Assembly: GCF_000263635.1 (NCBI RefSeq) | Contig: NZ_ADEV01000007.1 | Span: 124,001 to 188,000, forward strand | Direction of reading: 5' to 3' | Source of the DNA: Gardnerella greenwoodii 00703Dmash | GTDB taxonomy: Bacteria > Actinomycetota > Actinomycetes > Actinomycetales > Bifidobacteriaceae | Length of the DNA: 64,000 nt | Part shown: piece after piece, positions 46,180 through 54,913 of the stretch | Position numbering within the stretch: position 1 is the first letter of the stretch | Layout of the letters: each line of letters begins with the position of its first letter | Translations under genes and position numbers: made by a program | Notes under the pieces: generated by a model | What the model saw: only the letters and a program-made list of their open reading frames with translations | Databases searched by the model: none | What the model was told of the DNA's origin: nothing

Positions 46180-47700
46180 GTGGCTGTTTCAAAGCTTGAT
46201 GAAGTCGTGTCCTTGGCTAAGCGTCGAGGTTTTGTGTTCCCAGCTGGCGAAATTTACGGTGGCACGCGCTCCGCGTGGGATTATGGTCCGTTGGGCGTTG
46301 CGTTAAAGGATAATATCAAGCGCGAATGGTGGCGCTACATGGTAACCACGCGCGGCGATGTTGTTGGCGTGGATACTTCCGTTATTTTGCCTTCTCAAGT
46401 GTGGGTTGCTTCCGGTCACGTTTCCGTGTTTAACGATCCTTTAATTGAGTGCTTGAACTGCCATAAGCGCCATCGTGCAGATAAGTTGGAAGAGTCTTAT
46501 GCCGAAAAGCATGGCGATAAAATGCCAGAAAATGGCTTAAAAGACATTGCTTGCCCAGATTGCGGCACTCGCGGAAACTGGACTGAGCCACGCGACTTCA
46601 ACATGATGCTTCGCACTCATTTAGGACCTGTTGAAGACGAAAACAGCTTGCATTATTTGCGTCCGGAAACAGCTCAGGGTATTTTCGTTGATTTTAAGAA
46701 CGTTATGACTTCTACTCGTCAAAAGCCTCCTTTTGGCATTGCGAATATTGGTAAGTCTTTCCGTAATGAAATTACGCCTGGAAACTTTATTTTCCGCACT
46801 CGCGAGTTCGAGCAGATGGAAATGGAGTTCTTCGTTGAGCCTGGAACCGACGAAGCCTGGCATCAGTATTGGATTGATACTCGCGTTCGCTGGTATGTGG
46901 ATTTGGGTGTGAAGCCAGAAAACTTGCGCATGTACGAGCATCCTAAGGAGAAGCTCAGCCACTATTCCAAGCGCACTGTCGATATTGAGTACAAATTCGG
47001 CTTCCAAGGTTCTGACTGGGGAGAGCTTGAGGGTATTGCAAACCGTACTGACTACGATTTGTCTGCTCATGCTAAGCATTCCGGCGAGGATTTGAGCTAC
47101 TTTAACCAGGCTACTGGCGAAAAGTATGTGCCTTACGTTATTGAGCCTGCGGCTGGTCTTACGCGCTCGCTTATGGCATTCTTGGTTGATGCTTACGACG
47201 TTGATGAAGCTCCAAACACTAAGGGCGGCGTTGACAAGCGTACCGTTCTTAGACTTGATCCTCGCTTGTCTCCTGTTAAGGCTGCAGTTTTGCCTTTGAG
47301 CAAGAAGCCGGAATTGCAGTCTGTTGCTCAAGATTTGGCTGCGGATCTTCGCCAGAACGATTGGGTTATTGATTATGACGAAGCAGGCGCTATTGGCCGC
47401 CGCTACCGTCGTGAGGACGAAATCGGTACTCCTTTGTGCGTAACAGTTGACTTCGATACTTTGGAAGATCATGCTGTTACTATCCGCGAGCGCGACACAA
47501 TGCAGCAGGAGCGCGTTTCTTTGGACAAGGTTGCAGATTACATTGCTGACCGCATTAACGAAAAGCGCGTTAAGTATCCGCAAGGACCTGTTGAAATCGT
47601 TGGCACTCGTTCAGCTGACGGCGCTACGGATGTTGCTAAAGAAGCAGGCGAAGACGAATCTAAGCCTGTTAAAATCGCAACCGCTGGCGGCTTGTACTAA
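46180..47700 (+). CDS. glyS: Glycyl-tRNA synthetase, single-chain type
   Basis: 506 residues from GTG 46180 (AAAAGGTG seven bases upstream); [25 protein letters not shown] is the usual N-terminus. Class II motifs: [25 protein letters not shown] (motif 2) and [10 protein letters not shown] (motif 3). A four-cysteine zinc-type segment ([17 protein letters not shown]) is present. The anticodon-binding domain occupies about the last 120 residues. It is the homodimeric type found in actinobacteria. Confidence 0.96.
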   Translation: MAVSKLDEVVSLAKRRGFVFPAGEIYGGTRSAWDYGPLGVALKDNIKREWWRYMVTTRGDVVGVDTSVILPSQVWVASGHVSVFNDPLIECLNCHKRHRADKLEESYAEKHGDKMPENGLKDIACPDCGTRGNWTEPRDFNMMLRTHLGPVEDENSLHYLRPETAQGIFVDFKNVMTSTRQKPPFGIANIGKSFRNEITPGNFIFRTREFEQMEMEFFVEPGTDEAWHQYWIDTRVRWYVDLGVKPENLRMYEHPKEKLSHYSKRTVDIEYKFGFQGSDWGELEGIANRTDYDLSAHAKHSGEDLSYFNQATGEKYVPYVIEPAAGLTRSLMAFLVDAYDVDEAPNTKGGVDKRTVLRLDPRLSPVKAAVLPLSKKPELQSVAQDLAADLRQNDWVIDYDEAGAIGRRYRREDEIGTPLCVTVDFDTLEDHAVTIRERDTMQQERVSLDKVADYIADRINEKRVKYPQGPVEIVGTRSADGATDVAKEAGEDESKPVKIATAGGLY

Positions 47701-47778
47701 ATCGCGCTTAAGTATCGTTTAAGTGTAGCTTAAGCATTAAAGCAAAAATATTATTAAAGTGAATGGAGTTAAAGCAAT

Positions 47779-48933
47779 ATGAATTTTTCTATAAAACCAG
47801 TGGATTTAGGGAAAGTTCATATTGCTACTCCTGTTGTTTTGTCTCCAATGGCTGGAATTACTAACTGGCCATTTCGCGTAATCTGCCGTGAATTTGGTCC
47901 GGACGGCCTTTATGTAGCAGAAATGATTACGGCTAGAGCATTAGTTGCACGAAATCCAAAAGCTCTTAGACTTTGCCGTTTTGCGCCTAGCGAAAAAGTG
48001 CGCTCGCTGCAACTTTATGGTGTTAATCCTTCTATTGTTGAACAAGCTGCTCGAATTGTTGTTGATGAAAACATGGCTGACCATGTTGACTTAAACTTCG
48101 GCTGCCCAGTTCCTAAAGTTACAAGACGCGGCGGCGGTTCTGCTCTTCCTTGGAAAACTGATTTGTTGCAAGAAATTTTGCATCGCGTTGTTTCTGTTTG
48201 CGAACCTGCAGGAATCCCAGTTACGGCAAAATTCCGCGTTGGTATTGACGAGAATCATGAAACTTTTATGCAAGCTGGTCATATTGCTCAAGAAGAAGGA
48301 TGCGCTGCCGTAACTTTGCACGCTCGCACAACTTCAGAATATTACGGCGGTCATTCAGACTGGCAGCGTATTGGTGAGCTTGTTGAGGCGCTTAATATTC
48401 CCGTTTTTGGAAACGGTGATATTTGGGGTGCGCAAGATGCGCTTGCAATGTTTAAAGAAACTGGTTGCGCAGGCGTTGCTATTGGTCGCGGATGCCAAGG
48501 TAGGCCTTGGATTTTTGCAGATATTCGTAACGCTTGTGCGGGCAGTAGTGAGCGCGTTAACCCGACTTTGGCGGAAGTTGGCTCAGTTATTTTGCGCCAT
48601 CTTGAACTTTTGGTTGAGTTTTATGATGGCGACGAGCGTATGGCTGTTCACGACTTGCGTAAGCATATTGCTTGGTATTTAAAGGGATTCCCGGTTGGGG
48701 GAGGAACTCGCAAAAACTTTATGGAATGCGAGTCTATTGATGATATTAAGCGCAATCTCAACATGCTCGACGGTTCTCTTCGCCTACCAGAACAAGTGTT
48801 AGACACGCCGCGCGGACGCGTGCGTTTTGCTAAAAAAGTTCATTTGCCATACGGTTGGTTGGATTCTCGTACTACAAGTCACGAAGAGCGCGAAGCCTTG
48901 TTTGGCGACGACCCAATGGACGCTAGTTACTAG
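47779..48933 (+). CDS. dusB: tRNA-dihydrouridine synthase
   Basis: 384 residues. FMN-barrel motifs: VVLSPMAGITNWPFRVICREFG, NFGCPVPKVTRRGGGSAL with the catalytic Cys, and GVAIGRGCQGRPWIF. It reduces uridines in tRNA D-loops. TGGAGT lies about ten bases before ATG 47779. It follows glyS by 78 bases. Confidence 0.94.
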   Translation: MNFSIKPVDLGKVHIATPVVLSPMAGITNWPFRVICREFGPDGLYVAEMITARALVARNPKALRLCRFAPSEKVRSLQLYGVNPSIVEQAARIVVDENMADHVDLNFGCPVPKVTRRGGGSALPWKTDLLQEILHRVVSVCEPAGIPVTAKFRVGIDENHETFMQAGHIAQEEGCAAVTLHARTTSEYYGGHSDWQRIGELVEALNIPVFGNGDIWGAQDALAMFKETGCAGVAIGRGCQGRPWIFADIRNACAGSSERVNPTLAEVGSVILRHLELLVEFYDGDERMAVHDLRKHIAWYLKGFPVGGGTRKNFMECESIDDIKRNLNMLDGSLRLPEQVLDTPRGRVRFAKKVHLPYGWLDSRTTSHEEREALFGDDPMDASY

Positions 48934-49006
48934 GTTTTTCTAGGCTTTTGGCCATTTTTATATGCTGATTATTTTGCGATTATCTTGTGATTATTCAAAG
49001 AAAATT

Positions 49007-49037
49007 ACCGGCTATGTATATTTGCATATAGCCCGGT
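49007..49037. terminator. Imperfect hairpin between dusB and ftsZ
   Basis: ACCGGCTATGTATA pairs imperfectly with GCATATAGCCCGGT around TTT, with one bulge. It is placed for a dusB terminator but has no T run. Confidence 0.4.
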
Positions 49038-49146
49038 GTATTATCAAATCAGTGACATTTTTTCAGTTTATTGTTAAAACGTCGTCAGTATCGAGCGTTT
49101 TGCGCTAAAATATTGTGTAAACGTGCGTGAGTGACAGGAGAAAACG

Positions 49147-50358
49147 GTGAGCGAGATTGCCCAGACTGACAATTTCAACGACAAAACCATCATCAAGGTA
49201 GTCGGCGTCGGTGGTGCCGGCGGTAACGCCGTCAATCGGATGATCAGCGAGGGTCTACAGAATGTAGAATTTGTAGCCATTAATACTGACGCTAAAGATT
49301 TACTGCGTTCTGATGCTGATGTAAAGATTTCATTATCGGACGCTTCAAGCCGAGGTCTTGGTGCTGGTGCTGATCCTGAGAAGGGTGCAAAAGCTGCACA
49401 GGATCATCAATCAGATATTGAAGAAGCACTTAAGGGCGCTGATATGGTGTTCGTTACCTGCGGCGAAGGCGGCGGTACAGGCACTGGTGCTAGCCCAATA
49501 GTTGCTCGTGCTGCGCATCAGCAGGGTGCTTTAACTATTGCAGTTGTTACGCGTCCATTCGGTTTTGAGGGCCCGCAGCGTGCTGCATCTGCAAAACTTG
49601 GTATCGAAAATCTTCGCAAAGAAGTTGATGCGTTAATCGTAATTCCAAACGATCGTCTTTTGGAAATTTCGGATCGCACAATCGGTATTATTGAAGCATT
49701 TAAGACGGCAGATACCGCATTGCTTGCTGGCGTTCAAGGTATTACGGATTTGATTACCACAAATTCGTACATTCATGTGGACTTCTCCGATGTTACCGCT
49801 ATTTTGCGCGGCGCAGGTACAGCACTCTTCGGCATCGGTTCTGCAAAGGGCGAAGATCGTGCAACTCAGGCTGCCGAAATCGCTATCAGCTCGCCTCTTC
49901 TTGAGGAAAGCATTGAAGGTGCTCACGGTGCTTTGATTAACATCGCAGGCCCAAGCGATTTGAAGCTTCAAGAAGCGTCTGCTGCAACTGAGCTTGTTCG
50001 TAAGGCTATTCATCCAGAAGCACAAATTATTTGGGGTCTTTCCTTGGATGATTCCTACGGTGACGAAGTACGTGTGACTGTTATTGCTGCAGGTTTCGAC
50101 GCTCACTCTAAGTCGGAAGAATCTTCAGCAACAGCCGGCCAGTTTGTTGATATGCAGGCAGATGTAAAGTCTGTTGCTCCAGCAAAGTCTACTTCTGCTA
50201 TGAGGGAAGAATCTGCTGCTACACAAGCAGAGCAGCCTGCTTCTGTGCCTTCTATGTTTGATACTGCAGCAAATCAGCAGTATGCATCTAATCCAGAACC
50301 TGCTCAGCCGCAGTCTTCTGAACCGGATGAACTAGATATTCCTGATTTTTTGCGTTAG
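49147..50358 (+). CDS. ftsZ: Cell division protein FtsZ
   Basis: 403 residues, starting at GTG 49147 after GACAGGAG. Tubulin-type GTP-binding loop GGGTGTG begins at residue 108. KVVGVGGAGGNAVNRMI and the T7-loop region NSYIHVDFSDV are present. A Ser/Ala/Glu-rich linker leads to the C-terminal binding tail DELDIPDFLR. It forms the division ring. sepF follows after 24 bases. Confidence 0.97.
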   Translation: MSEIAQTDNFNDKTIIKVVGVGGAGGNAVNRMISEGLQNVEFVAINTDAKDLLRSDADVKISLSDASSRGLGAGADPEKGAKAAQDHQSDIEEALKGADMVFVTCGEGGGTGTGASPIVARAAHQQGALTIAVVTRPFGFEGPQRAASAKLGIENLRKEVDALIVIPNDRLLEISDRTIGIIEAFKTADTALLAGVQGITDLITTNSYIHVDFSDVTAILRGAGTALFGIGSAKGEDRATQAAEIAISSPLLEESIEGAHGALINIAGPSDLKLQEASAATELVRKAIHPEAQIIWGLSLDDSYGDEVRVTVIAAGFDAHSKSEESSATAGQFVDMQADVKSVAPAKSTSAMREESAATQAEQPASVPSMFDTAANQQYASNPEPAQPQSSEPDELDIPDFLR

Positions 50359-50382
50359 GTGTAACGAGAGGAGGGTGGCTTC

Positions 50383-50847
50383 ATGGCTAGCTTTATGAAG
50401 AACGTAATGTCGTACGTTGGTATGGCAGATGTTCAAGAAGATGATGATTATGTTGAAGCTGATGTTCCAGAAACTTCCTTTGACAACGATCGATCGGTAA
50501 CACCTGTTGCGTCGCAGCACGGAGACGATTCTCGCTCTAGTGGCACTTCTGCTCGCGCAAGTCTTAATCGCATGAGCCGTATTACTACCATTCATCCAAA
50601 GTCTTATGACGATGCGCAAATGGTTGGTCGCGCTTTAAGAGATGGCGTTCCAGTAGTGCTTAATTTAACTGGCGTAACTGAGTCTGTGGCGTATCGCATT
50701 GTTGATTTCTCTGCTGGCGTAGTATTCGGCGTGCGTGGTTCTATTGAGCGTGTAACTCCTCGCGTGTTCTTGCTCAGTCCTGCACAAGTGAATATTAAAG
50801 TAGAGGATGCTCCAAACGGAAATACTGCTCGAGACTTGTTCTCTTAA
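50383..50847 (+). CDS. sepF: Cell division protein SepF
   Basis: 154 residues. GAGGAGGG precedes ATG 50383. MASFMKNVMSYVGM is the membrane-binding amphipathic helix. The globular core has TTIHPKSYDDAQMVGRALRDGVPVVLNLTG and VDFSAGVVFGVRGSIERVTPRVFLLSP. It links FtsZ to the membrane in actinobacteria, which lack FtsA. Confidence 0.96.
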   Translation: MASFMKNVMSYVGMADVQEDDDYVEADVPETSFDNDRSVTPVASQHGDDSRSSGTSARASLNRMSRITTIHPKSYDDAQMVGRALRDGVPVVLNLTGVTESVAYRIVDFSAGVVFGVRGSIERVTPRVFLLSPAQVNIKVEDAPNGNTARDLFS

Positions 50848-50875
50848 AGCGTATTACGAAATAAAAATCTTAATT

Positions 50876-50910
50876 AAGCAGCGTTTGTTTAACACTTTCG
50901 CTGCTTTTTT
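50876..50910 (+). terminator. Terminator after sepF
   Basis: AAGCAGCG and CGCTGCTT form the stem, followed by TTTT. Confidence 0.88.
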
Positions 50911-50978
50911 ATACTTTTTGGTAGCATAAAACAAGAGTTCGAGCATGACTAAAGTCATGTGAATTTAACTAAAAGCGT

Positions 50979-51842
50979 ATGCCGAATAACGAAAGTAATC
51001 TAATGAGCAGTGAAAATGAAAACGAAAACACTATGCAAGCCAAGCAACGCACTGTATTGTCGTTTGTGCGTCGTTCTGGACGCTTAGATGCGCGTTTACA
51101 GCACGCTCAGGAGCGTTATGCAAGTCAGTACTTATTAGATGTTACTGAAGCTCCTGGCTCTTTTAGATTGCGCGAAAATTTGCACATTACGCATGATTGG
51201 ATCAAAGATAAGTGGGGCAATAATAATCCGCTTATTGTTGAAATCGGTTCCGGTCAGGGCGAAAACGTTGTTGCTGCAGCAGAACGTTTGCCGAAAACTA
51301 ACTTTTTGGCGCTTGAAGTTTATGATCCAGGCGTTGCTCACACAATGCTTTTAGCTGGAAAACAAGGTTTAACTAATCTTCGTATTGCGCAAATTAACGC
51401 TCCTGATTTCTTCGCAGCTTGTGACCGCGGAGTTTTAGAAGAAGTTTGGACTTTCTTCCCGGATCCATGGCCTAAGATGCGTCACCATAAGCGTCGTATT
51501 GTGCAACCAGAGCTTGCCTCTACAATCCACCAGGCGTTGCGTAAAGAGGGTGTTTGGCGCATTGCTACAGATATTGAGGACTATGCTTTGCACGTGCACG
51601 AAGTTATGGATTCTCGCGAAGATTTCGCGAACATTGGCGAATTAAAAGTAAGTCTTCCAATTGAGCATGTTGGAAAAGGTACTGCCGATACTGCAGCAGC
51701 TCTTCCACACGCAGATTTTAACGAATCTGAGCGCTTTGCTGGTCGAGTTCTTACTAATTTTGAGCGTAAAGGTTTGGATGCTGGTCGCACGATTCACGAC
51801 TTCACCTACCGCGCATTAGTGCTTTGTGAACGATGCTTGTGA
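50979..51842 (+). CDS. trmB: tRNA (guanine-N7-)-methyltransferase
   Basis: 287 residues. The SAM-binding motif is [38 protein letters not shown] is the TrmB signature. It methylates G46 of tRNA. ATG 50979 has a weak ribosome site; ATG 51003 is an alternative. Copy C of the structured element follows the stop codon directly. Confidence 0.93.
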   Translation: MPNNESNLMSSENENENTMQAKQRTVLSFVRRSGRLDARLQHAQERYASQYLLDVTEAPGSFRLRENLHITHDWIKDKWGNNNPLIVEIGSGQGENVVAAAERLPKTNFLALEVYDPGVAHTMLLAGKQGLTNLRIAQINAPDFFAACDRGVLEEVWTFFPDPWPKMRHHKRRIVQPELASTIHQALRKEGVWRIATDIEDYALHVHEVMDSREDFANIGELKVSLPIEHVGKGTADTAAALPHADFNESERFAGRVLTNFERKGLDAGRTIHDFTYRALVLCERCL

Positions 51843-52335
51843 GGCTTTGCACCAGTGCTCTGCTGACGCTGATTTCTGTTGATTAGCGAACACTAGTATT
51901 ATCGCTGCTGCACACGCCACACCAAGCACTCCTATCTACGCACCCACCCGCAGCTTAATTGCGTTACTTTAGTTGCAGGAATATTCGTGTGGTGAGATTT
52001 GAGATTTTTCGCACTGAGCGAGGCGAACGTCAGAGCCGAAGGCTGCTGATTCGTCGAGCGAAGAAGAAAAATCGAAAAATCTCTGCGATAAGGCACGGTT
52101 ATTAACGAATTAGCACGCAGAGTTTGGGGGATTTCTTTACGAGCACTAAAAGAGGACTGAGAAGCTACATTCTTTAAGAAAGGCGAACACACTAAGCGCC
52201 TTTAACAGCCAGAGCGCCCGAAGGACGGGACGTGCGAGGAAAGAAATCCCCACAAACTCGCGCAACAGCAAACACGAGCGTAGCGCTGCGAGATAAGTAA
52301 TTCCTATCTCTCACAGCCACATCTCATAACCACAT
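51843..52335 (+). repeat. Structured intergenic element, copy C (different stem, same core)
   Basis: The core (52145-52232) is nearly identical to copies A and B. The enclosing stem is unrelated in sequence but still pairs: GAGTTTGGGGGATTTCTT (52119-52136) with 52241-52259, one bulge. The left flank shares GCTCTGC, AGCGAACACTAG, GCTGCTGCACAC and CACCCGCAGCTTAATTG with copy A. It carries a separate inserted palindrome: AGATTTTTCG (52003-52012) with CGAAAAATCT (52073-52082). The gap between trmB and tRNA-Glu holds no gene. Confidence 0.68.
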
Positions 52336-52442
52336 CTCATAAACACCGTAAACACGCACGCAATTAAGCCGTACTTAATCTCAACACGCCGTAAGTTGCG
52401 CGACTCTTTTCTGAGTGTTAGTATCATATGGTTTGGTTCGAA

Positions 52443-52514
52443 GCCCCCTTCGTCTAACGGTTAGGACACCAGACTTTCAATCTGACAACAAGAGTTCGAC
52501 TCTCTTAGGGGGTA
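52443..52514 (+). tRNA. tRNA-Glu (anticodon TTC)
   Basis: 72 nt. Acceptor GCCCCCT with AGGGGGT (terminal G-U), anticodon loop CTTTCAA giving TTC, T-arm GAGTTCGACTCTC. No encoded CCA. Confidence 0.94.
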
Positions 52515-52524
52515 CAAATTATAG

Positions 52525-52552
52525 CACCGCTGAAATTTCAGCGGTGTTTTTT
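52525..52552 (+). terminator. Terminator after tRNA-Glu
   Basis: CACCGCTGAA and TTCAGCGGTG pair perfectly, followed by six T. Confidence 0.92.
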
Positions 52553-52687
52553 GTTTTTGATTGCATCTTGCTAAAGTTTTGGCCTATAATCCTAGATTTC
52601 TGCGGTTTTATATTGCGTTATAACTTACTTTGATAACGCAAATTTGTTATAGCATGTGTTTCTTTTGTTTAAGGTGATAGACTTACT

Positions 52688-52730
52688 CGTTGGTGCTTCT
52701 GCCCGGGTTGCGTAGGTCAGGAAGTGCTCA
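52688..52730 (+). promoter_or_regulatory. Structured leader before the YkoE-like gene
   Basis: GTGCTTCT can pair with GGAAGTGC using some G-U pairs, enclosing GCCCGGGTTGCGTAGGTC. It ends about 50 bases before the start codon. The conserved TPP riboswitch words are absent. Identity unknown. Confidence 0.35.
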
Positions 52731-52776
52731 GTTAAGTATTTACAATGCGCAGCATTTTTAAGATAAAGGATTTCTT

Positions 52777-53502
52777 ATGAGCAATATTTTTAACACGAAT
52801 ATTGATAATAGTATTGATAGTGATGAAACGAAATCATCTACTTCTGTAGATTCTGCAACTTCTGCAACTCCTGTAACGGATAGTGCGAATGCTAAAGCTA
52901 ATCCGGAGCCTTCAATTGTTGCTAATTTGCGCTGGCGTGTGGCAGATATTGCTTTGGGAGCTGCTTTATCTGCTGTTTTTGGCGTTATTTTGTGCGGATA
53001 CGGCTTGGTGTTTATTCCAATAATTCGTACTCTTAATGCGGCAGTTCTTCCTGGTTTCGCAAGTATTACGCACGGCGTGTGGTATTTGTCTGGCACTCTT
53101 GCGCTTCTTTTAATTCGTAAGCCTGGTTCTGCAGTGTATGTGAATGTTGTTGCAGCTTTTGTGCAGGTTTTGCTTGGATCGCCTTTTAATATTAGGGATA
53201 CTGTTGTTTCTGCTTTGCTGCAGGGTGTTTTTGCGGAAATTCCATTCTTGATTGCTAAGTATCGAAAGTTTAATTTGACTTTGAGTGTTCTTTCTGGCTT
53301 GCTTGTGGCTTTTGAGTATGGTGTGTTCTTAACCTTCACTAAGTATCAGGGTAAAGCTCCTACTTATATTACGATTCATATGATTACTGAGCTTGTAAGT
53401 GGTCTTTTGCTTTCCGGCGTGCTTGTGTGGTTTGTTTACTTGGCTTTGCGCGCAACCGGTGCTCTTGATAATTTTGCTTCCGGACGAACTGAGCGCGTGT
53501 GA
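52777..53502 (+). CDS. ECF transporter S-component, YkoE-like
   Basis: 241 residues with about six helices after a 45-residue disordered leader. RWRVADIALGAALSAVFGVILCGYG, LNAAVLPGFASITHGVWYLSG and GSPFNIRDTVVSALLQGVFAEIPF resemble YkoE, the substrate-binding part of thiamine or HMP-type ECF importers. YkoE usually travels with YkoD (ATPases) and YkoC (T component); neither is here, so it would depend on a shared module encoded elsewhere. AAAGGAT precedes ATG 52777. Confidence 0.85.
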   Translation: MSNIFNTNIDNSIDSDETKSSTSVDSATSATPVTDSANAKANPEPSIVANLRWRVADIALGAALSAVFGVILCGYGLVFIPIIRTLNAAVLPGFASITHGVWYLSGTLALLLIRKPGSAVYVNVVAAFVQVLLGSPFNIRDTVVSALLQGVFAEIPFLIAKYRKFNLTLSVLSGLLVAFEYGVFLTFTKYQGKAPTYITIHMITELVSGLLLSGVLVWFVYLALRATGALDNFASGRTERV

Positions 53503-53586
53503 TGCTTTTTATTTGAGTTCGACTCACTTAGGTTGGCGACGTTTATGGGTATGTGCTAATCTAGTCGTTGCTAACTTTGTTAGCGT

Positions 53587-53660
53587 GGGGCTTTAGCTCA
53601 GTCGGTTAGAGCAACGGACTCATAATCCGTCGGTCCAGGGTTCAAGCCCCTGAGGCCCCA
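53587..53660 (+). tRNA. tRNA with CAT anticodon (Met or lysidine Ile2)
   Basis: 74 nt. Acceptor GGGGCTT with AGGCCCC, D-arm TAGCTCAGTCGGTTAGAGC, anticodon loop CTCATAA giving CAT, T-arm GGGTTCAAGCCCC. It is not the initiator, which would have an unpaired first base and GGG/CCC in the anticodon stem. Elongator Met and Ile2 cannot be separated by eye. Confidence 0.92.
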
Positions 53661-53667
53661 CGAACTA

Positions 53668-53710
53668 AATAACGCCACTTCATTAAGTTTATGAAGTGGC
53701 GTTATTGATT
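53668..53710. terminator. Bidirectional terminator between tRNA and pfkB gene
   Basis: AATAACGCCACTTCAT (53668-53683) is the exact complement of 53691-53706, giving a 16-bp stem. It serves the tRNA from the left and the convergent kinase gene from the right. Confidence 0.88.
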
Positions 53711-53731
53711 TTATGAGTTAAATTTTATTTT

Positions 53732-54628
53732 TTATTTTCCGGCTTTTGCTAAATAATCCGGTATTTGTTTAGGATACTTTGGCCACGCGCCTTCCTGAGT
53801 GCATACGAATGCAGCGGTATTAACGGCTGCTCGATGCGCTTCTTCAAGACTTTCGCCTTTAAGAATATGTGCTGCGAATGTTCCTGAGAACGAGTCTCCA
53901 GCACCAACTGTGTCAAGAACATCAACGTGTGGCGTTGGAATAGTAGAGCTTTCTCCGGTGCTAGTAGTAATCGTACTAAAAGTAGAGCCGCCTGTAAGAA
54001 TCACATAATCTAGTGCGTAACGAGCTTGGAACCACTTGCAAGCTTCCTCGTCTGAAGTGTCGCGAATATTGAACATGTCTCTAAGTAGGAACAGTTCAGA
54101 ATCGTTAAGCTTAAAAACGGTGGCTTGCTGAAGAAGAGTATCAATAAGATCCTTAGAATAGTGGTCGCTTCGAATGTTTATGTCGAAGAACTTCATTGCT
54201 CCAGGCTTAGTATGCTTTAACAATTGTAAAATTGTGTCGTGAGTTTCTTGAGAACGTAAGCTTAGAGTGCCAAAGCATACCGCATCTGCTCGTTCTACTA
54301 AATCAATGAGTTCTCGAGTGTAAAGAATATGATCCCATGCTATATTTCGCAGAATAGTGTACTCTGGTATTCCCTTTTTTAGCGTTACTTCCACAGTGCT
54401 TGTTGGCCACGCGTTGCGTTGAATAATTGAAGTGATTCCAGCTTTGTTCACTTTGTCAATCAGCTCGTCGCCGAGTTGGTCTTGACCAACAGCACTAATC
54501 ATGCAACTTTGCGCTCCGTGGCACTGTGCATGATATGCAAAATTTGCTGGCGCTCCGCCAACACGTTTTCCGTGTGGAAGTAAATCCCATAAAAGTTCGC
54601 CGAGTGAAAGAACAATTGGCTTAGTCAT
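53732..54628 (-). CDS. PfkB-family carbohydrate kinase (fructokinase-like)
   Basis: 298 residues; GAAAGGAAT precedes ATG 54628. GELLWDLLPHGKRVGGAPANFAYH at the N-terminus and DTVGAGDSFSGTFAAHIL, with the catalytic Asp, at the C-terminus. The N-terminal form is typical of bacterial fructokinases. No sugar transporter is adjacent. Confidence 0.87.
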   Translation of the reverse strand: MTKPIVLSLGELLWDLLPHGKRVGGAPANFAYHAQCHGAQSCMISAVGQDQLGDELIDKVNKAGITSIIQRNAWPTSTVEVTLKKGIPEYTILRNIAWDHILYTRELIDLVERADAVCFGTLSLRSQETHDTILQLLKHTKPGAMKFFDINIRSDHYSKDLIDTLLQQATVFKLNDSELFLLRDMFNIRDTSDEEACKWFQARYALDYVILTGGSTFSTITTSTGESSTIPTPHVDVLDTVGAGDSFSGTFAAHILKGESLEEAHRAAVNTAAFVCTQEGAWPKYPKQIPDYLAKAGK

Positions 54629-54750
54629 AATATTCCTTTCGCGCGCGTCAGTGCAGCAAGTTTGTAGAGCTATACTTTTACTAAATATCTTCTCGCTTCT
54701 TCAAAAGCATTTTGATGCAAATTTTGCTTGTAAAAATGCTACATAAACAA

Positions 54751-54818
54751 TTATGGTGTGCCCTTGCGATAAGTAACATGCGCAATGCATGTTACGTTTC
54801 TATAGAGCGCACCATAAG
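54751..54818. repeat. Two-tier palindrome in the pfkB-pepP gap
   Basis: Outer arms TTATGGTG (54751-54758) and CACCATAA (54810-54817) enclose a perfect inner hairpin, GTAACATGC (54773-54781) with 54787-54795. No gene is seen in this AT-rich gap (54629-54913). Could be an operator for the kinase gene or a small RNA. Confidence 0.45.
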
Positions 54819-54913
54819 TGCTATATTGCGTACGTTTAACTTAACTTATGCTGGCGTACTATATTTATTATTATTTCGTTTTATTATATTTTTCTATTAT
54901 TTTAATTTATTGA

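Noticed and set aside
52660-52776. TPP riboswitch before the YkoE-like gene
   Set aside because: CTGAGA and the GATAATGCCAGCG-like core are absent.
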